Part shown: one piece after another, positions 8,519-17,347 of the stretch
How the letters are laid out: each line of letters begins with the position of its first letter
Numbering within the stretch: the first letter of the stretch is position 1
Source: Acidobacteriota bacterium
GTDB lineage: Bacteria > Acidobacteriota > Polarisedimenticolia > J045
NCBI GenBank assembly: GCA_017994815.1
Contig: JAGOJY010000003.1
Span: 105,437 to 169,436, forward strand
DNA length: 64,000 nt
Reading direction: 5' to 3'
Made by a program: the position numbers and the translations under genes
Notes under the pieces: model-generated
What the model saw: only the letters and a program-made list of their open reading frames with translations
Told to the model about the DNA's origin: nothing
Database searches by the model: none

Positions 8519-9202
8519 ATGGCGGCGCCGGTGTTGGGCGCGCGCGAGCAGAGGGTCGTGGGCGGGCTGGTGTCGGCCGCGGTGTTCGCCGTCGCCTTCG
8601 GGTGGGTCGAGGCCGCGGTGGTCGTGTACCTGCGGCGCATCTACTACCCGGAGGGTTTCACCTTCCCGCTGGTCCTGATCAAGGACCGCCTCGCCGTGGT
8701 CGAGATCGTCCGCGAGTTCGCGACGCTCCTGATGCTCGGGGGCGCCGCGGCGCTCGGCGCGCGCACGCTGTGGGGCCGCTTCGGCCTGTTCGCGGTGGTC
8801 TTCGGCATCTGGGACCTCGTCTACTACGTGGGGCTGTGGCTCGCCCTGGGCTGGCCGGCGAGCCTCGCGGAGTGGGACGTCCTGTTCCTGCTCCCGGGGA
8901 TCTGGACCGGCCCGGTGTGGACGCCGTCCCTGATCTCGGTGTTCCTGATCGGGTGCGGCGCGGTCCTGTTCGTCCGCGGCGAGCGCCGCCGGCTCGCGCC
9001 GCCCCGGGCGCGGCACTGGCTGGTCGGCGCCGCGTCGCTGGCGCTGATCCTCTGGGCTTTCCTGGCCAACCACCGCCTGGTGTACGACGGCGGGACGCCG
9101 ACCGATTTCCCGGCCCTGCCGTTCCTCGCCGGCGTCGCGCTGGGCCTCGTCGGTTTCGCCGACGTGCTGCGGACGTCAGCAAAGGGCGTCCGGGACACAT
9201 AG
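8519..9202 (+). CDS. polytopic membrane protein of unknown function
   Basis: A 227-residue protein with about six predicted membrane helices (for example [20 protein letters not shown] near residue 12, [20 protein letters not shown] near 95 and a last one [18 protein letters not shown]). I recognise no family or catalytic motif. The ATG at 8519 is chosen over 8480 because GGGAGG lies seven bases upstream. It ends just before a TAGAAT hexamer that may serve mtnA. The neighbours do not reveal a function. Confidence 0.6.
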   Translation: MAAPVLGAREQRVVGGLVSAAVFAVAFGWVEAAVVVYLRRIYYPEGFTFPLVLIKDRLAVVEIVREFATLLMLGGAAALGARTLWGRFGLFAVVFGIWDLVYYVGLWLALGWPASLAEWDVLFLLPGIWTGPVWTPSLISVFLIGCGAVLFVRGERRRLAPPRARHWLVGAASLALILWAFLANHRLVYDGGTPTDFPALPFLAGVALGLVGFADVLRTSAKGVRDT

Positions 9203-9261
9203 AATGGCGCGCGGCCGCGCGCCCGCGGCCGGATCGCGGCGCTAGCCGACACGGGGACACG

Positions 9262-10410
9262 ATGATCGAACCGGTCCGTTGGGACTCCGGAACCCTCTTG
9301 CTCCTGGACCAGACGGTGCTGCCCGACGAGGAGCGCTGGGTCGAGCTGCGCGAGCCGCGTGCGGTCGCGGACGCGATCCGGGCGATGCTCGTGCGCGGCG
9401 CGCCGGCGATCGGCGTGGCCGCGGCGTACGGGATGGCGCTCGCCGCACGCGAGGCGGTCGAGCGCGAGCCGGGCGAGTTTCTCGCGCACCTCGGCGAGAG
9501 CGGGCAGGTGCTGGAGGCCGCGCGCCCGACGGCCGTCAACCTCGCGTGGGCCGTGCGCCGCATCCGCGGCGTCGCCGAGCGTGCGCTGCAGGACGGCGTG
9601 CCCGTCGCGCAGGTCGTCCAGCGGCTCGAGGCCGAGGCCGACGCGATCCGCGAGGAGGACCTGGAAGCCAATCGGACGATGGGCCGCCACGGCTCGCTCC
9701 TGGTGCCGGACGGCGCGCGGGTGCTGACGCACTGCAACGCGGGCGCGCTGGCGACGTCCGGTTACGGCACGGCGCTGGGCGTGGTGCGCGCCGCGGTCGA
9801 GGAGGGCAAGTCGGTGTTCGTGCTGGCCGACGAAACCCGGCCGTTCCTGCAGGGGGCGCGGCTGACCGCCTGGGAGCTGCAGAAGGACGGCATCCCGGTC
9901 ACGCTGATCGCGGACAGCATGGCCGGGGCGCTGATGGCGCGCGGCGAGGTCGACCTCGTCGTGGTCGGCGCCGATCGCATCGCGCGCAACGGCGACGTCG
10001 CGAACAAGATCGGCACCTACACCGTGGCCGTGATGGCGCGCCGGCACGGGATCCCGTTCTACGTCGCCGCTCCCCTGTCCACCATCGATCCCGACTGCCC
10101 CGACGGCGCGGCGATCCCGATCGAGGAGCGCGACCCGGGCGAGGTGACGCACGTGCGCGGCGTGCGCCTCGCTCCCGAGGGCGTCGCCGCGCGGCACCCG
10201 GCGTTCGACGTGACGCCGGCCGAGCTGGTCAGCGCGATCATCACCGAGAAGGGGATCCACAGGCCGCCGTTCCGCGTGTCGATCGGCCGCGCGCTCGGGT
10301 TGGAGCCGGAGCCGGAAGTCGTCCCGCAGGCGGTCGCCGAGCCCGCGCCGCAGCCGTCCCGCACCGACGTGCCCGCGGCGGACCCGGACGAGGAGGACCT
10401 GTTCGCTTGA
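9262..10410 (+). CDS. mtnA: S-methyl-5-thioribose-1-phosphate isomerase
   Basis: A 382-residue enzyme that converts 5-methylthioribose 1-phosphate to the ribulose form in methionine salvage. Family signatures are [16 protein letters not shown] near residue 45, the catalytic cysteine in [15 protein letters not shown] around 160, the aspartate in [21 protein letters not shown] around 240, and [12 protein letters not shown]. The eIF2B-like fold runs to about residue 345. The last 35 residues are an acidic, proline-rich tail of unknown purpose. TAGAAT at 9200-9205 is a possible promoter. The stop overlaps the TTG start of the HAD gene (TTGA), so the two are probably co-translated. Confidence 0.93.
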   Translation: MIEPVRWDSGTLLLLDQTVLPDEERWVELREPRAVADAIRAMLVRGAPAIGVAAAYGMALAAREAVEREPGEFLAHLGESGQVLEAARPTAVNLAWAVRRIRGVAERALQDGVPVAQVVQRLEAEADAIREEDLEANRTMGRHGSLLVPDGARVLTHCNAGALATSGYGTALGVVRAAVEEGKSVFVLADETRPFLQGARLTAWELQKDGIPVTLIADSMAGALMARGEVDLVVVGADRIARNGDVANKIGTYTVAVMARRHGIPFYVAAPLSTIDPDCPDGAAIPIEERDPGEVTHVRGVRLAPEGVAARHPAFDVTPAELVSAIITEKGIHRPPFRVSIGRALGLEPEPEVVPQAVAEPAPQPSRTDVPAADPDEEDLFA

Positions 10411-11183
10411 CGCGGATCCGCGCGGCGCTGCTCGACATCGACGGCACGCTGACCGACGGCGTCGCGGGGCCGGCGCTGCCCGGCGCCGTGGACGCCGTGC
10501 GCCGCCTCCGCGAGCAGGCTTTCGTCCGCTGCGTCACGAACACCACCTCGCGCCCGCGGGCATTCCTGGCCGCGGCGCTGCGCCGCGAGGGGTTCGACTT
10601 CGAAGAGCGGGAGATCGTCACGCCCACGGCGCTGGCGCGCACCGTGCTCGAGGCGCGCGGCGAGGCCGAGGGGGTGCTGGTTGCGGACGGCGAGCCGCCC
10701 GAGGACCTCGCGTGGTACCGCGCGACGGAGCCGGGGCGGGCGCGCTCGGTGCTCGTCGCTGGTGAATGCCACGATCGGACGGTGCGCGAGCTGTTCCCCG
10801 CGCTGGACGCGCTGCTCGCCGGCGCCCGCCTGTACACGCTGCAGCAGAACCGCGTCTTCCGCCGCGCCGGGCGGCTCGTGACCGACCTCGGACCCGTCGC
10901 GGCGCTGCTCGGCTACGCGGCCAACGTCGGCTGGGAGAACCTCGGCAAGCCGTCGCCGCTGTTGTTCCGCACGCTGGCCGACGAACTCGGCTGCGCCGTC
11001 GACGAGCTGGCGATGGTCGGCGACGACGCGGAGTTCGACGTCGCCGGGGCGATCGAGGCCGGTGTCGGCGTGGGCGTGCTCGTGCGCACGGGCAAATACC
11101 GCCCCCGGGACGAGGACCGCGCCCACCTGCGCCCGCACGCCGTCATCGCCAGCATCGCCGATCTCGTCCTCCCGACAGTGTAG
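10407..11183 (+). CDS. HAD-superfamily (IIA) hydrolase
   Basis: A 258-residue NagD/HDHD2-like phosphatase. HAD motif I is [11 protein letters not shown] at the N terminus. Motif II is VTNTTSRPR, the conserved lysine lies in [16 protein letters not shown], and motif IV is [13 protein letters not shown]. The likely substrate is a small sugar or nucleotide phosphate; co-expression with mtnA could mean a thioribose-related phosphoester, which is speculative. The start is a TTG overlapping the mtnA stop by TTGA, with GAGGAGG about eleven bases upstream. There is no better ATG or GTG before motif I. Confidence 0.85.
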   Translation: MTRIRAALLDIDGTLTDGVAGPALPGAVDAVRRLREQAFVRCVTNTTSRPRAFLAAALRREGFDFEEREIVTPTALARTVLEARGEAEGVLVADGEPPEDLAWYRATEPGRARSVLVAGECHDRTVRELFPALDALLAGARLYTLQQNRVFRRAGRLVTDLGPVAALLGYAANVGWENLGKPSPLLFRTLADELGCAVDELAMVGDDAEFDVAGAIEAGVGVGVLVRTGKYRPRDEDRAHLRPHAVIASIADLVLPTV

Positions 11184-11202
11184 GGGCCGCCGCAGGCGGC
11201 CC
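11184..11202 (+). terminator. hairpin after the mtnA-HAD pair
   Basis: GGGCCGCC (11184-11191) and GGCGGCCC (11195-11202) pair perfectly around a GCA loop directly after the stop codon. No T-run follows, so termination strength is uncertain. Confidence 0.45.
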
Positions 11203-11229
11203 GGCCATGACGGCGTCGCGATGATCGGG

Positions 11230-11246
11230 GTGACAATTTTTGTCAC
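11230..11246. promoter_or_regulatory. 17-bp palindrome upstream of the HNH gene
   Basis: GTGACAA-TTT-TTGTCAC is a perfect inverted repeat in an unusually AT-rich stretch. Further TGTCA/TGACA half-sites lie near 11288 and 11321, the latter inside the -35. It looks like an operator for a dimeric regulator of the HNH gene. Confidence 0.45.
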
Positions 11247-11319
11247 TCCGCGCACCTGTTAGCAGTAACCTCGCCGCGTCGTCGATTTGTCATCGTGAGA
11301 AAAGTTTTTTAATTTATCG

Positions 11320-11347
11320 TTGACATATTCTCCAGATCTGCTACCAT
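11320..11347 (+). promoter_or_regulatory. sigma-70 promoter of the HNH gene
   Basis: TTGACA (11320-11325), a 16-bp spacer and TACCAT (11342-11347). This is the best -35 in the window, and AT-rich sequence precedes it. The predicted start is near 11354. Confidence 0.55.
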
Positions 11348-11367
11348 CCGCTCATCACGCGGGGGGC

Positions 11368-13323
11368 GTGTCGTTGAGCTGCACCCGGGACATCGGAAGC
11401 GGACCGCGGGCACCTGCCCGGGACCTGGAACTGTGGCGCCGCAACGCGCTGGAGCTGGACCAGGCGGCCGCGGCGCTGGTCCGCGTCGGCGACCGGCTGT
11501 CGGTCCCGCTGGCGCGGGTCTGCCACGAGATCGTCGCGCAAGAGCAGTGGCGCCGGTCCGGGATGCGCCGGCCGGACTTCGCCCGCGAGTACGGCCTCGG
11601 CCCGCGCTGGATCGCCGAGCTGGGCTTTCTCGGCGGCAAGCTCGACGAGCTGCCGGAGCTGGAACGGGTATTGTCCCTGGGCCGACTTTCCCGCAGCGCC
11701 GCGGTGGCCATCGCGCGCGTGGCGACGCCGGAATCGGTCGGCGCGTGGCTGGAACTCGCGGCTCGGCTCAACGTCCGCCAGCTCAAGCAGCAGGTGCGGC
11801 GGGCGCGGCAGGCCCGTTCGGCATTTCCGGTGCCGGAGCACGTCGAGGTCGAGAGCAAACCGGTCCTCGAGGACGACGACGACGACGCACGGTGGGTCGT
11901 GCGGCAGGAAGTTCCGGCCGCGGTGCGGGTCGCGTTCGACGAGTGCCGCGAGCTGTTCCACGCGGTGGACGGCCGCGAATCGGAGATGTCCGCGTTCGTC
12001 GAGGCGCTGGTGGCCGAGGGCGAGGCCGGCCCGGAGCGCTACGAGTACGCGTCGCCCTCGCCGCTGCAGGTGCACCCGGAAAGCGACACGGAGGCGGAGG
12101 ACCGGCTGGACCGGACCGGGCGCTGGCGCCGGCTGGACCAGCGGGAGGAATGCCCGGCCGCGCTGGAGCCGGCGCGCGAGCTGTTGGCCCGGGTGGAGTC
12201 GTTGGGCCAGGTGCGCGGCCCGCTGCCGGACGAGCAGGCGCGGGCCCTGCTGATCCAGCTCGTCGCGGCCGAGCACGATGTCTTGCGGATGTTGGGCGAG
12301 GTGCTCGACGCGCTGGCATCGCGCCGGCCGTTCAGCCGGGAAGGCCGCTACCTGCCGTACCTCGATCTCGGGCACTACGCCGCGGCGCGGCTCGGGATCT
12401 CGCGCTCTCTGGCCTACCAGCTGGCGCGCGTGGCGCGCGAGGTGCGGGGCTACCCGATGATCCAGGCCGGGTACGAGGCGGGCGTGATCCCGCTGCACAA
12501 GGTGGCGCTGGCGCTGGGGGTGCTGGCCAAGCACACCGACCGGGAGGAGTTGGACGAGGCGTGGGCCGAGCGGCTGTCGTGCGCGAGCTTCAAGCGGCTG
12601 CGGGACGAGGCGGCGCAGATCCGCCGGGCGCGGGTGGCGGACCGCGAGCTGGTCCCGGAGCCGTTGGACGACGAGACGTGGTTCGCGGGGATCCGCCGCG
12701 AGCCCGGAACGTGCGTCATCCGCCTCGCGCACCTCGTGCTGCAGGCGTGCCGCGGGCCGCTGGAGTACGAGACGCTGCGGCTGACGTTGCCGGAGGACCT
12801 GGCCCGGCGGTTCTACGGCGCCTGCTTCGCCCGCGAGGAGAAGCTGCGCGAACAACTGAAGGAGCTGGGCGATCGCGACGTGCCGTCGCCGACGGCGGCG
12901 GGCTTCCCGCTGCTGGCGGTCCAGAGGTTTTCCCGGACGCACCCCGGTTCGATCCGGGGCTGGGGGTTGCTGGCGCTCTTGTGGGAGTTCGCGACGAGCT
13001 GGGACAAGCCGCGGCAGGGGAGCAAGACGTCGTCGAACGAGATCTACGAGCGGCGGGGCTGCCGCTGCTCGGCGCCGACGTGCACGGCGCGGGTGGTGGA
13101 GGACAGCCACACCGAGGCCAAGGGGCGCGGCGGTTCGGACGAGCTGGACAACCGCGACGCCGACTGCCCGTTCCACCACCGGCAGGGAATCCACGGCAGC
13201 CTGGCCCGCCGGATGGGCAAGGCGCCGCTGAACACGGTCTGGCGGCTGGGGGTCGGGGCATGGCAGCAGTGGTACCGCAACGAGCTGCGCATCCCCGACC
13301 CCGAGCCGACGTTGTTCACCTGA
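11368..13323 (+). CDS. HNH endonuclease with two DUF222-like helical modules
   Basis: A 651-residue protein. Two similar helical modules precede a C-terminal nuclease: one at about residues 20-150 (LGRLSRSAAVAIARVATPE ... LKQQVRRAR), the other at about 290-420 (LGISRSLAYQLARVAREVRG ... FKRLRDEAAQIRRAR). The nuclease module has GCRCSAPTC as a zinc knuckle, then EDSHTEAKGRGGSDELDN and CPFHHRQGIHG. The usual HH pair of the first nuclease strand reads SH here. Such proteins are often multicopy and may belong to mobile or repeat-associated elements (13E12-like), but no insertion ends are evident. The start is uncertain: GTG 11368 or TTG 11374. GGGGGG at 11361-11366 favours the latter by spacing. 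Confidence 0.7.
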   Translation: MSLSCTRDIGSGPRAPARDLELWRRNALELDQAAAALVRVGDRLSVPLARVCHEIVAQEQWRRSGMRRPDFAREYGLGPRWIAELGFLGGKLDELPELERVLSLGRLSRSAAVAIARVATPESVGAWLELAARLNVRQLKQQVRRARQARSAFPVPEHVEVESKPVLEDDDDDARWVVRQEVPAAVRVAFDECRELFHAVDGRESEMSAFVEALVAEGEAGPERYEYASPSPLQVHPESDTEAEDRLDRTGRWRRLDQREECPAALEPARELLARVESLGQVRGPLPDEQARALLIQLVAAEHDVLRMLGEVLDALASRRPFSREGRYLPYLDLGHYAAARLGISRSLAYQLARVAREVRGYPMIQAGYEAGVIPLHKVALALGVLAKHTDREELDEAWAERLSCASFKRLRDEAAQIRRARVADRELVPEPLDDETWFAGIRREPGTCVIRLAHLVLQACRGPLEYETLRLTLPEDLARRFYGACFAREEKLREQLKELGDRDVPSPTAAGFPLLAVQRFSRTHPGSIRGWGLLALLWEFATSWDKPRQGSKTSSNEIYERRGCRCSAPTCTARVVEDSHTEAKGRGGSDELDNRDADCPFHHRQGIHGSLARRMGKAPLNTVWRLGVGAWQQWYRNELRIPDPEPTLFT

Positions 13324-13365
13324 ACACGCTGTTGGTTGTCGTCCTCTTTGACAGCTGAATGGCAC

Positions 13366-13390
13366 GTGGGAGCCGCCGCGAGCCGCCGAG
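13366..13390 (+). repeat. REP-like repeat, copy 1
   Basis: GTGGGAGCCGCC-GCGA-GCCGCCGAG resembles the GTGGGAGC-type heads of REP elements known from gamma-proteobacteria, followed by an imperfect palindrome. It is the first of three copies in 130 bases. Confidence 0.4.
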
Positions 13391-13434
13391 ACGCGACGCC
13401 GTGTCGCGGTCGGCGCGTTTTGGCGCCGTCACGC

Positions 13435-13458
13435 CGGTCCGGCTGTGCCGGCTCCTAC
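13435..13458 (-). repeat. REP-like repeat, copy 2 (inverted)
   Basis: On the minus strand it reads GTAGGAGCCGGC-ACA-GCCGG, a head plus a CCGGC/GCCGG stem. It is opposite in orientation to its neighbours, as in BIME clusters. Confidence 0.5.
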
Positions 13459-13465
13459 GAGACTG

Positions 13466-13494
13466 TTTGTGGAGGCGGCCACGGGCCGCCCGCG
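13466..13494 (+). repeat. REP-like repeat, copy 3
   Basis: TTTGTGGAGGCGGCC-AC-GGGCCGCC is closest to the classical TGTGGGAGCGGCC form. It forms a hairpin (GGCGGCC with GGGCCGCC) and lies between the converging HNH and DUF3810 genes. Confidence 0.5.
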
Positions 13495-13547
13495 CACGCC
13501 GCGCGTCCAAACGTCTTCCATCGTCCGGGCGGGTGGGCGCTCGAGGC

Positions 13548-14672
13548 TCAGCGCGCCTGTCCCCCCAGCGGCTCGGGGGGCAGGCCGCGCTCGGCGAGGT
13601 AGCCCAGGGCGAGCGCGGCGGCGCGGCGGTAGTTCTTCACGCCGCCGCGCACGCCGTGCGCCTTGAGGTAGCCGCTGTAGGTGGCCCAGACGGCCCCCGA
13701 CTCGCGTCCGCGGTGCGCGCGCAGGAACTCGGAGACCGCGGCCAGGTCGCGCGCGAATCCGGGCGCGCGGCCCTTGGCGCCGCGACCGACGTGCAACCAC
13801 AGCTCGAACCACCCCGCGTAGCGCACCTCCGCGCGCGGCGAGCGCCACGTCGTCAGCAAGCCGACGAAGCTCGCATCCTCCTCCCAGGCGAAGCCCGACA
13901 AGTGCGCGCGCTCGTGCGCGATCGTGAACGGCAGGACGGCCGGCGGCGAAGGCCAGACGATGTTCGGCTCCCCGGTGAACGGTCCGTAGAAACCCGAGAC
14001 GCCCCAGCGCAGCATCAGCGGGCTGGCGAGCGCGCGCTTGGCGCGCCCGCCGCGCACGAGCGGCAGGGCCTGCTCGGCCAGGACTTCGCGCTGCAACTCC
14101 GCGATGTGCCGGTCGAGGTCGCGGAAGTCCTCCGGCGCGCGCACGACGCCGCGGTCATCCTCGGGCAGCGCGGTGCGGATCTGGTCGATGCGCGCCCCGA
14201 TCTGCTCCAGGAGCGTGCGCGTCTCGTCCCCCTTGGGTGCGGGGCTGACCTCGAACAGCGGCGCCGGACCGCGGCGCGCGTACTGGAAACCCCACAGGCC
14301 GAGGAACGCGGCCCACGCCCAGCCGGCGGCGGCGGCGGCGCCGGCGAGCGCCGAGAGCGCGCTGCGCGCCCGCGAGCGTTCGTCGCGCCGCGCGCGGCGC
14401 CACGAGCGCACCGCCGAGCCGGCCATCGCGACCGGGATCGCCGCGAACACCAGTTCGGCGAGCGAGAACGGCAGGGGCGCCGAGACGTGGGCCAGCGCGC
14501 TCGCGAGCGGGGGGTAGATCCCTCGTGAGTAAACGCTTTCCGTGAGCGCGGGCGAGCGCCGGGCCAGCGCGAACAACAGGAAGAACGCGGCGCCGACGGC
14601 GATCCCCGGCCGGATGAGCGAGCGCCGCCGCTTGCGGCGGGCGGGGCGGGGGCTTTCGGCGGGGGCGCTCAC
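13548..14672 (-). CDS. DUF3810 family membrane metallopeptidase-like protein
   Basis: A 374-residue protein. A basic N terminus is followed by three hydrophobic helices (about 20-40, 65-85 and 105-130). The main domain is extracytoplasmic and holds a zinc-protease HExxH motif, HERAH, in FTIAHERAHLSGFAWEEDASF near residue 250. Further DUF3810-type features are YGPFTGEPNIVWPS and GFYG. The biological substrate is unknown. The GTG at 14672 follows TATGCT (14684 to 14679) by six bases, so it is probably leaderless. The last codons (LGGQAR) overlap a GGGGGACAGG repeat arm that forms an imperfect hairpin at 13551-13590. Confidence 0.75.
   Translation of the reverse strand: MSAPAESPRPARRKRRRSLIRPGIAVGAAFFLLFALARRSPALTESVYSRGIYPPLASALAHVSAPLPFSLAELVFAAIPVAMAGSAVRSWRRARRDERSRARSALSALAGAAAAAGWAWAAFLGLWGFQYARRGPAPLFEVSPAPKGDETRTLLEQIGARIDQIRTALPEDDRGVVRAPEDFRDLDRHIAELQREVLAEQALPLVRGGRAKRALASPLMLRWGVSGFYGPFTGEPNIVWPSPPAVLPFTIAHERAHLSGFAWEEDASFVGLLTTWRSPRAEVRYAGWFELWLHVGRGAKGRAPGFARDLAAVSEFLRAHRGRESGAVWATYSGYLKAHGVRGGVKNYRRAAALALGYLAERGLPPEPLGGQAR
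13551..13590. repeat. GGGGACAGG-type hairpin over the 3' end of the DUF3810 gene
   Basis: GCGCGCCTGTCCCCCC (13551-13566) and GGGGGGCAGGCCGCGC (13575-13590) pair with one bulge. It is a divergent member of the repeat seen at 23725, 33697, 48378, 57625 and 63608. Confidence 0.4.
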
Positions 14673-14678
14673 GGCGAC

Positions 14679-14684
14679 AGCATA
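14679..14684 (-). promoter_or_regulatory. -10 element of the DUF3810 gene (leaderless)
   Basis: TATGCT on the minus strand, six bases before the GTG at 14672. Confidence 0.4.
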
Positions 14685-14721
14685 GCGGCAGCCGGGGCCC
14701 CGGCCACGGACGAAGCCGGGT

Positions 14722-14727
14722 TAGAGT
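14722..14727 (+). promoter_or_regulatory. -10 element of the MFS gene (leaderless)
   Basis: TAGAGT ends eight bases before the ATG at 14736, with no ribosome-binding site between. Confidence 0.4.
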
Positions 14728-14735
14728 TGCCCGTC

Positions 14736-16289
14736 ATGGCCGAGGGATCCGGGGTCTGGCGCAGCCTGGCGCGGTCGTTCGCGTCGTGGCGCACCGCCGC
14801 CGTCACGCTGCAGTCGTTCCCCTCCGGGCTGCCGCTCGGGCTGGTGTGGGTCGCGATCCCGGCCTGGCTGGCGCTGGAAGGCGTCGATATCAAGACGATC
14901 GGCTTCGTCACGCTGACGCAGGCGCCGTGGACCTTCAAGTTCCTCTGGTCGCCGCTGATGGACCGCTACGCGCCGCCGTTTCTCGGGCGCAAGCGCGGCT
15001 GGGCCGTGGTGGCGCAGTTCTTCCTGCTGCTCGGCACGCTCGCGCTGGCGTGGGCCGCGCTGGACCCGCAGCGACTGGGGTTCGTCGTGGTCGCCGCGCT
15101 GCTGGTGGCCTTCGCGTCCGCCTCGCAGGACATCGCGATCGACGCCTACGCCGTCGAGGTGCTGCACCAGGAAGAGCAGGGCGTCGCCGCCGGCGCCCGC
15201 GGCGCCGTCAACCGCTTCGCCGTGTTCCTCTCCGGCCGCGTGATCATCACCCTGGCCAAGTTCGTGACGTGGCCGGTGCTGTTCGCGCTGCAGGCGCTGG
15301 TCTACATCCCGGCCGCGGTGCTGATGGTCTTCTCGCCCGAGCCCGAGTCGGTGCCGCCGCCGCCCTCGAGCCTGCGCGCGGCGATCTGGGAGCCGTTCGT
15401 CTCGTTTCTCAAGCAGCACCGCGCGCTCGAGATCGCGCTGTTCCTCGTGCTGTACAAGTTCGCCGACAACCTGGCGTCGGCATTGGTCAGCCCGTTCCTG
15501 ATCCAGACCGGCTTCAACGAGATCGACGTCGGCGTGGCGATGGGGACGATCGGGTTGGTGGCGCTGATGCTCGGGACCGTGCTCGGCGGCGTGGTCACCA
15601 GCGCGATCGGGCTCGGCCACTCGCTGTGGATCTTCGGCTTCCTGCAGGCGTTCTCCAACGTCGGCTACATGCTGGTCGCGCAGGCTGGCGTCAACCGGCC
15701 GCTGATGTACGCGGCGATGGGGATCGAATCGGCGACGCAGGGCATGGGCACCGGCGCGTTCAGCGTGCTGCTCCTGCGGCTGACGCAGAAGCGCTTCTCC
15801 GCGACGCAGTACGCCCTCCTGTCGAGCATCTTCGCCATCGGCCGCACGATCGCCGGGCCGATCGCCGGGATCGTCGTCGACGCGACCGGCTGGTGGTGGT
15901 TCTTCCTGGCGACGATCTTCGCCGCGATCCCGGGCCTGGTGATGCTGCAGCGCTTCGCGCCGCTGGGCGTTCGCGATCCGGAGTTCGTCGTCGAGTCGCG
16001 CCCGGCCGGCGGGCCCTTGCGCCGCCGCGAACTGGCGCTGCGCGCCTTGGGCGGCATCGCGCTCGGCGCGACGTTCGCCGCGCTGGCCTCGGCGGCGCTG
16101 GACGCGATGCGGGGCCTGCGCGCCGATCCCGCGCGGGGGTTCGTCATCGCCGACAAGCTGGAAGCGATCGTCCGGCCGTCGGCGACCGCCGACTGGATCA
16201 CGCTGGCCGGCGTGCTGCTGTTCGGCCTGGTCTGCGGGCTGGCGTGGGCGGCGCTGGCCGCCGCGCGCCGCGGGATCCGCTCCGCGTGA
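14736..16289 (+). CDS. MFS permease, AmpG-like
   Basis: A 517-residue inner-membrane transporter with about twelve helices. The N-terminal half shows the AmpG/MFS signature: FPSGLPLGLVWVAIPAWLALEG, then TQAPWTFKFLWSPLMDRY, the basic loop FLGRKRGWAV, and ASASQDIAIDAYAVEVL. AmpG imports anhydromuropeptides in cell-wall recycling, and the relatives are also called muropeptide or acetyl-CoA transporters. No recycling enzyme is next to it, so the substrate is unproven. A long cytoplasmic segment near residue 410 (GVRDPEFVVESRPAGG) separates the last helices. The gene diverges from the DUF3810 gene by 63 bases, and both have -10 hexamers next to their start codons. Confidence 0.8.
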   Translation: MAEGSGVWRSLARSFASWRTAAVTLQSFPSGLPLGLVWVAIPAWLALEGVDIKTIGFVTLTQAPWTFKFLWSPLMDRYAPPFLGRKRGWAVVAQFFLLLGTLALAWAALDPQRLGFVVVAALLVAFASASQDIAIDAYAVEVLHQEEQGVAAGARGAVNRFAVFLSGRVIITLAKFVTWPVLFALQALVYIPAAVLMVFSPEPESVPPPPSSLRAAIWEPFVSFLKQHRALEIALFLVLYKFADNLASALVSPFLIQTGFNEIDVGVAMGTIGLVALMLGTVLGGVVTSAIGLGHSLWIFGFLQAFSNVGYMLVAQAGVNRPLMYAAMGIESATQGMGTGAFSVLLLRLTQKRFSATQYALLSSIFAIGRTIAGPIAGIVVDATGWWWFFLATIFAAIPGLVMLQRFAPLGVRDPEFVVESRPAGGPLRRRELALRALGGIALGATFAALASAALDAMRGLRADPARGFVIADKLEAIVRPSATADWITLAGVLLFGLVCGLAWAALAAARRGIRSA

Positions 16290-16346
16290 CCGCACGTGCG
16301 GTCGCCTGCCCCGGTCCAGCGGTCGGGGGGCAGCGGGACGCCGTGC

Positions 16347-16352
16347 CATAAT
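16347..16352 (+). promoter_or_regulatory. -10 element of the ABC exporter genes (leaderless)
   Basis: CATAAT, eight bases before the ATG at 16361. No Shine-Dalgarno is visible. Confidence 0.45.
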
Positions 16353-16360
16353 CCCGGGCC

Positions 16361-17347
16361 ATGTCGGACGCCATCTTTCTCGAAAGCGTCACCAAGACGT
16401 TCGGTGCCAAGGTCGCCGTGGCCGACCTCGATCTCGCGGTGCCGCGCGGGACCCTGCTCGGTTTCATCGGGCCGAACGGCGCGGGCAAGACGACCACGAT
16501 CCGCATGATCATGTCGATCCTGTTCCCCGACCGGGGTACGGTCTCGGTCCTCGGGCGGGCATCGGCGCTGGAAGCCAAGGACCGCATCGGATACCTGCCC
16601 GAGGAGCGCGGGCTCTACAAGAAGATGAAGGTCCGCGACTTCCTCGCGTACATCGCGCGCCTGAAGGGTGTCGACGAGCGGCAGGTCACGCGCCGGGTCC
16701 ACGAGTGGCTCGGCCGCGTCGGTCTCGAGGAGGCCGAGCGCAAGAAGTGCGAGGAGCTGTCCAAGGGTATGCAGCAGAAGGTGCAGTTCGTGGCGTCGGT
16801 GATCCACGAACCGGAGCTCCTGATCCTCGACGAGCCGTTCAGCGGGCTGGACCCGGTGAACACGCGTTTGTTGCGGCAGTTGCTGCTCGAGCAGCACGCG
16901 CGCGGCGCGACCGTCGTCTTCTCGACGCACGTGATGGTGCAGGCCGAGCAGATCTGCCAGCAGCTGGTGATGATCAACGACGGGCGCAAGGTACTCGACG
17001 ACTCTTTGGCCAACATCCGCGCCGCGCACGACCCGCGCACGCTGCTGTTCGAGCCGCTCGACCCGCAGGCCGACCTCGCGCCGCTGCGCGCGCTGCCGGC
17101 CGTCGCCGACGTCGGGCGGGCCGACGGCACGTACGAGATCCTGCTGCGCGAGGGGTACGCTCCGGCCGAGGTGATGCGCGACGTCGTCGCGGCCGTCCCG
17201 CCGGCGCGCGTCGAGGTGCGACGGCCGACGCTGGAGGACGTCTTCGTCGGCATCGTCGCCGGTGATGTGGACCACAGCCCCGACATCCGGGCCCTGCGCG
17301 CCTCGCTGCGCGAGCCCGCCGGCTCGTCCGCCGCGGGCCAGCGATGA
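16361..17347 (+). CDS. ABC-2 exporter ATPase (NatA-like)
   Basis: A 328-residue ATP-binding subunit. Walker A is GPNGAGKTTTI near residue 40, the signature is LSKGMQQKVQ around 145, and Walker B is LLILDEPFSGLDP near 165, with the switch histidine in FSTHVM. The signature reads LSKGMQQ rather than LSGGQ, a known NatA/YhaQ-type variant. The C-terminal 100 residues form the accessory domain of this group. Its stop overlaps the start of the permease gene by four bases (ATGA), so the two subunits form one exporter. The cargo may be Na+, antibiotic or peptide and is not readable. Confidence 0.88.
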   Translation: MSDAIFLESVTKTFGAKVAVADLDLAVPRGTLLGFIGPNGAGKTTTIRMIMSILFPDRGTVSVLGRASALEAKDRIGYLPEERGLYKKMKVRDFLAYIARLKGVDERQVTRRVHEWLGRVGLEEAERKKCEELSKGMQQKVQFVASVIHEPELLILDEPFSGLDPVNTRLLRQLLLEQHARGATVVFSTHVMVQAEQICQQLVMINDGRKVLDDSLANIRAAHDPRTLLFEPLDPQADLAPLRALPAVADVGRADGTYEILLREGYAPAEVMRDVVAAVPPARVEVRRPTLEDVFVGIVAGDVDHSPDIRALRASLREPAGSSAAGQR

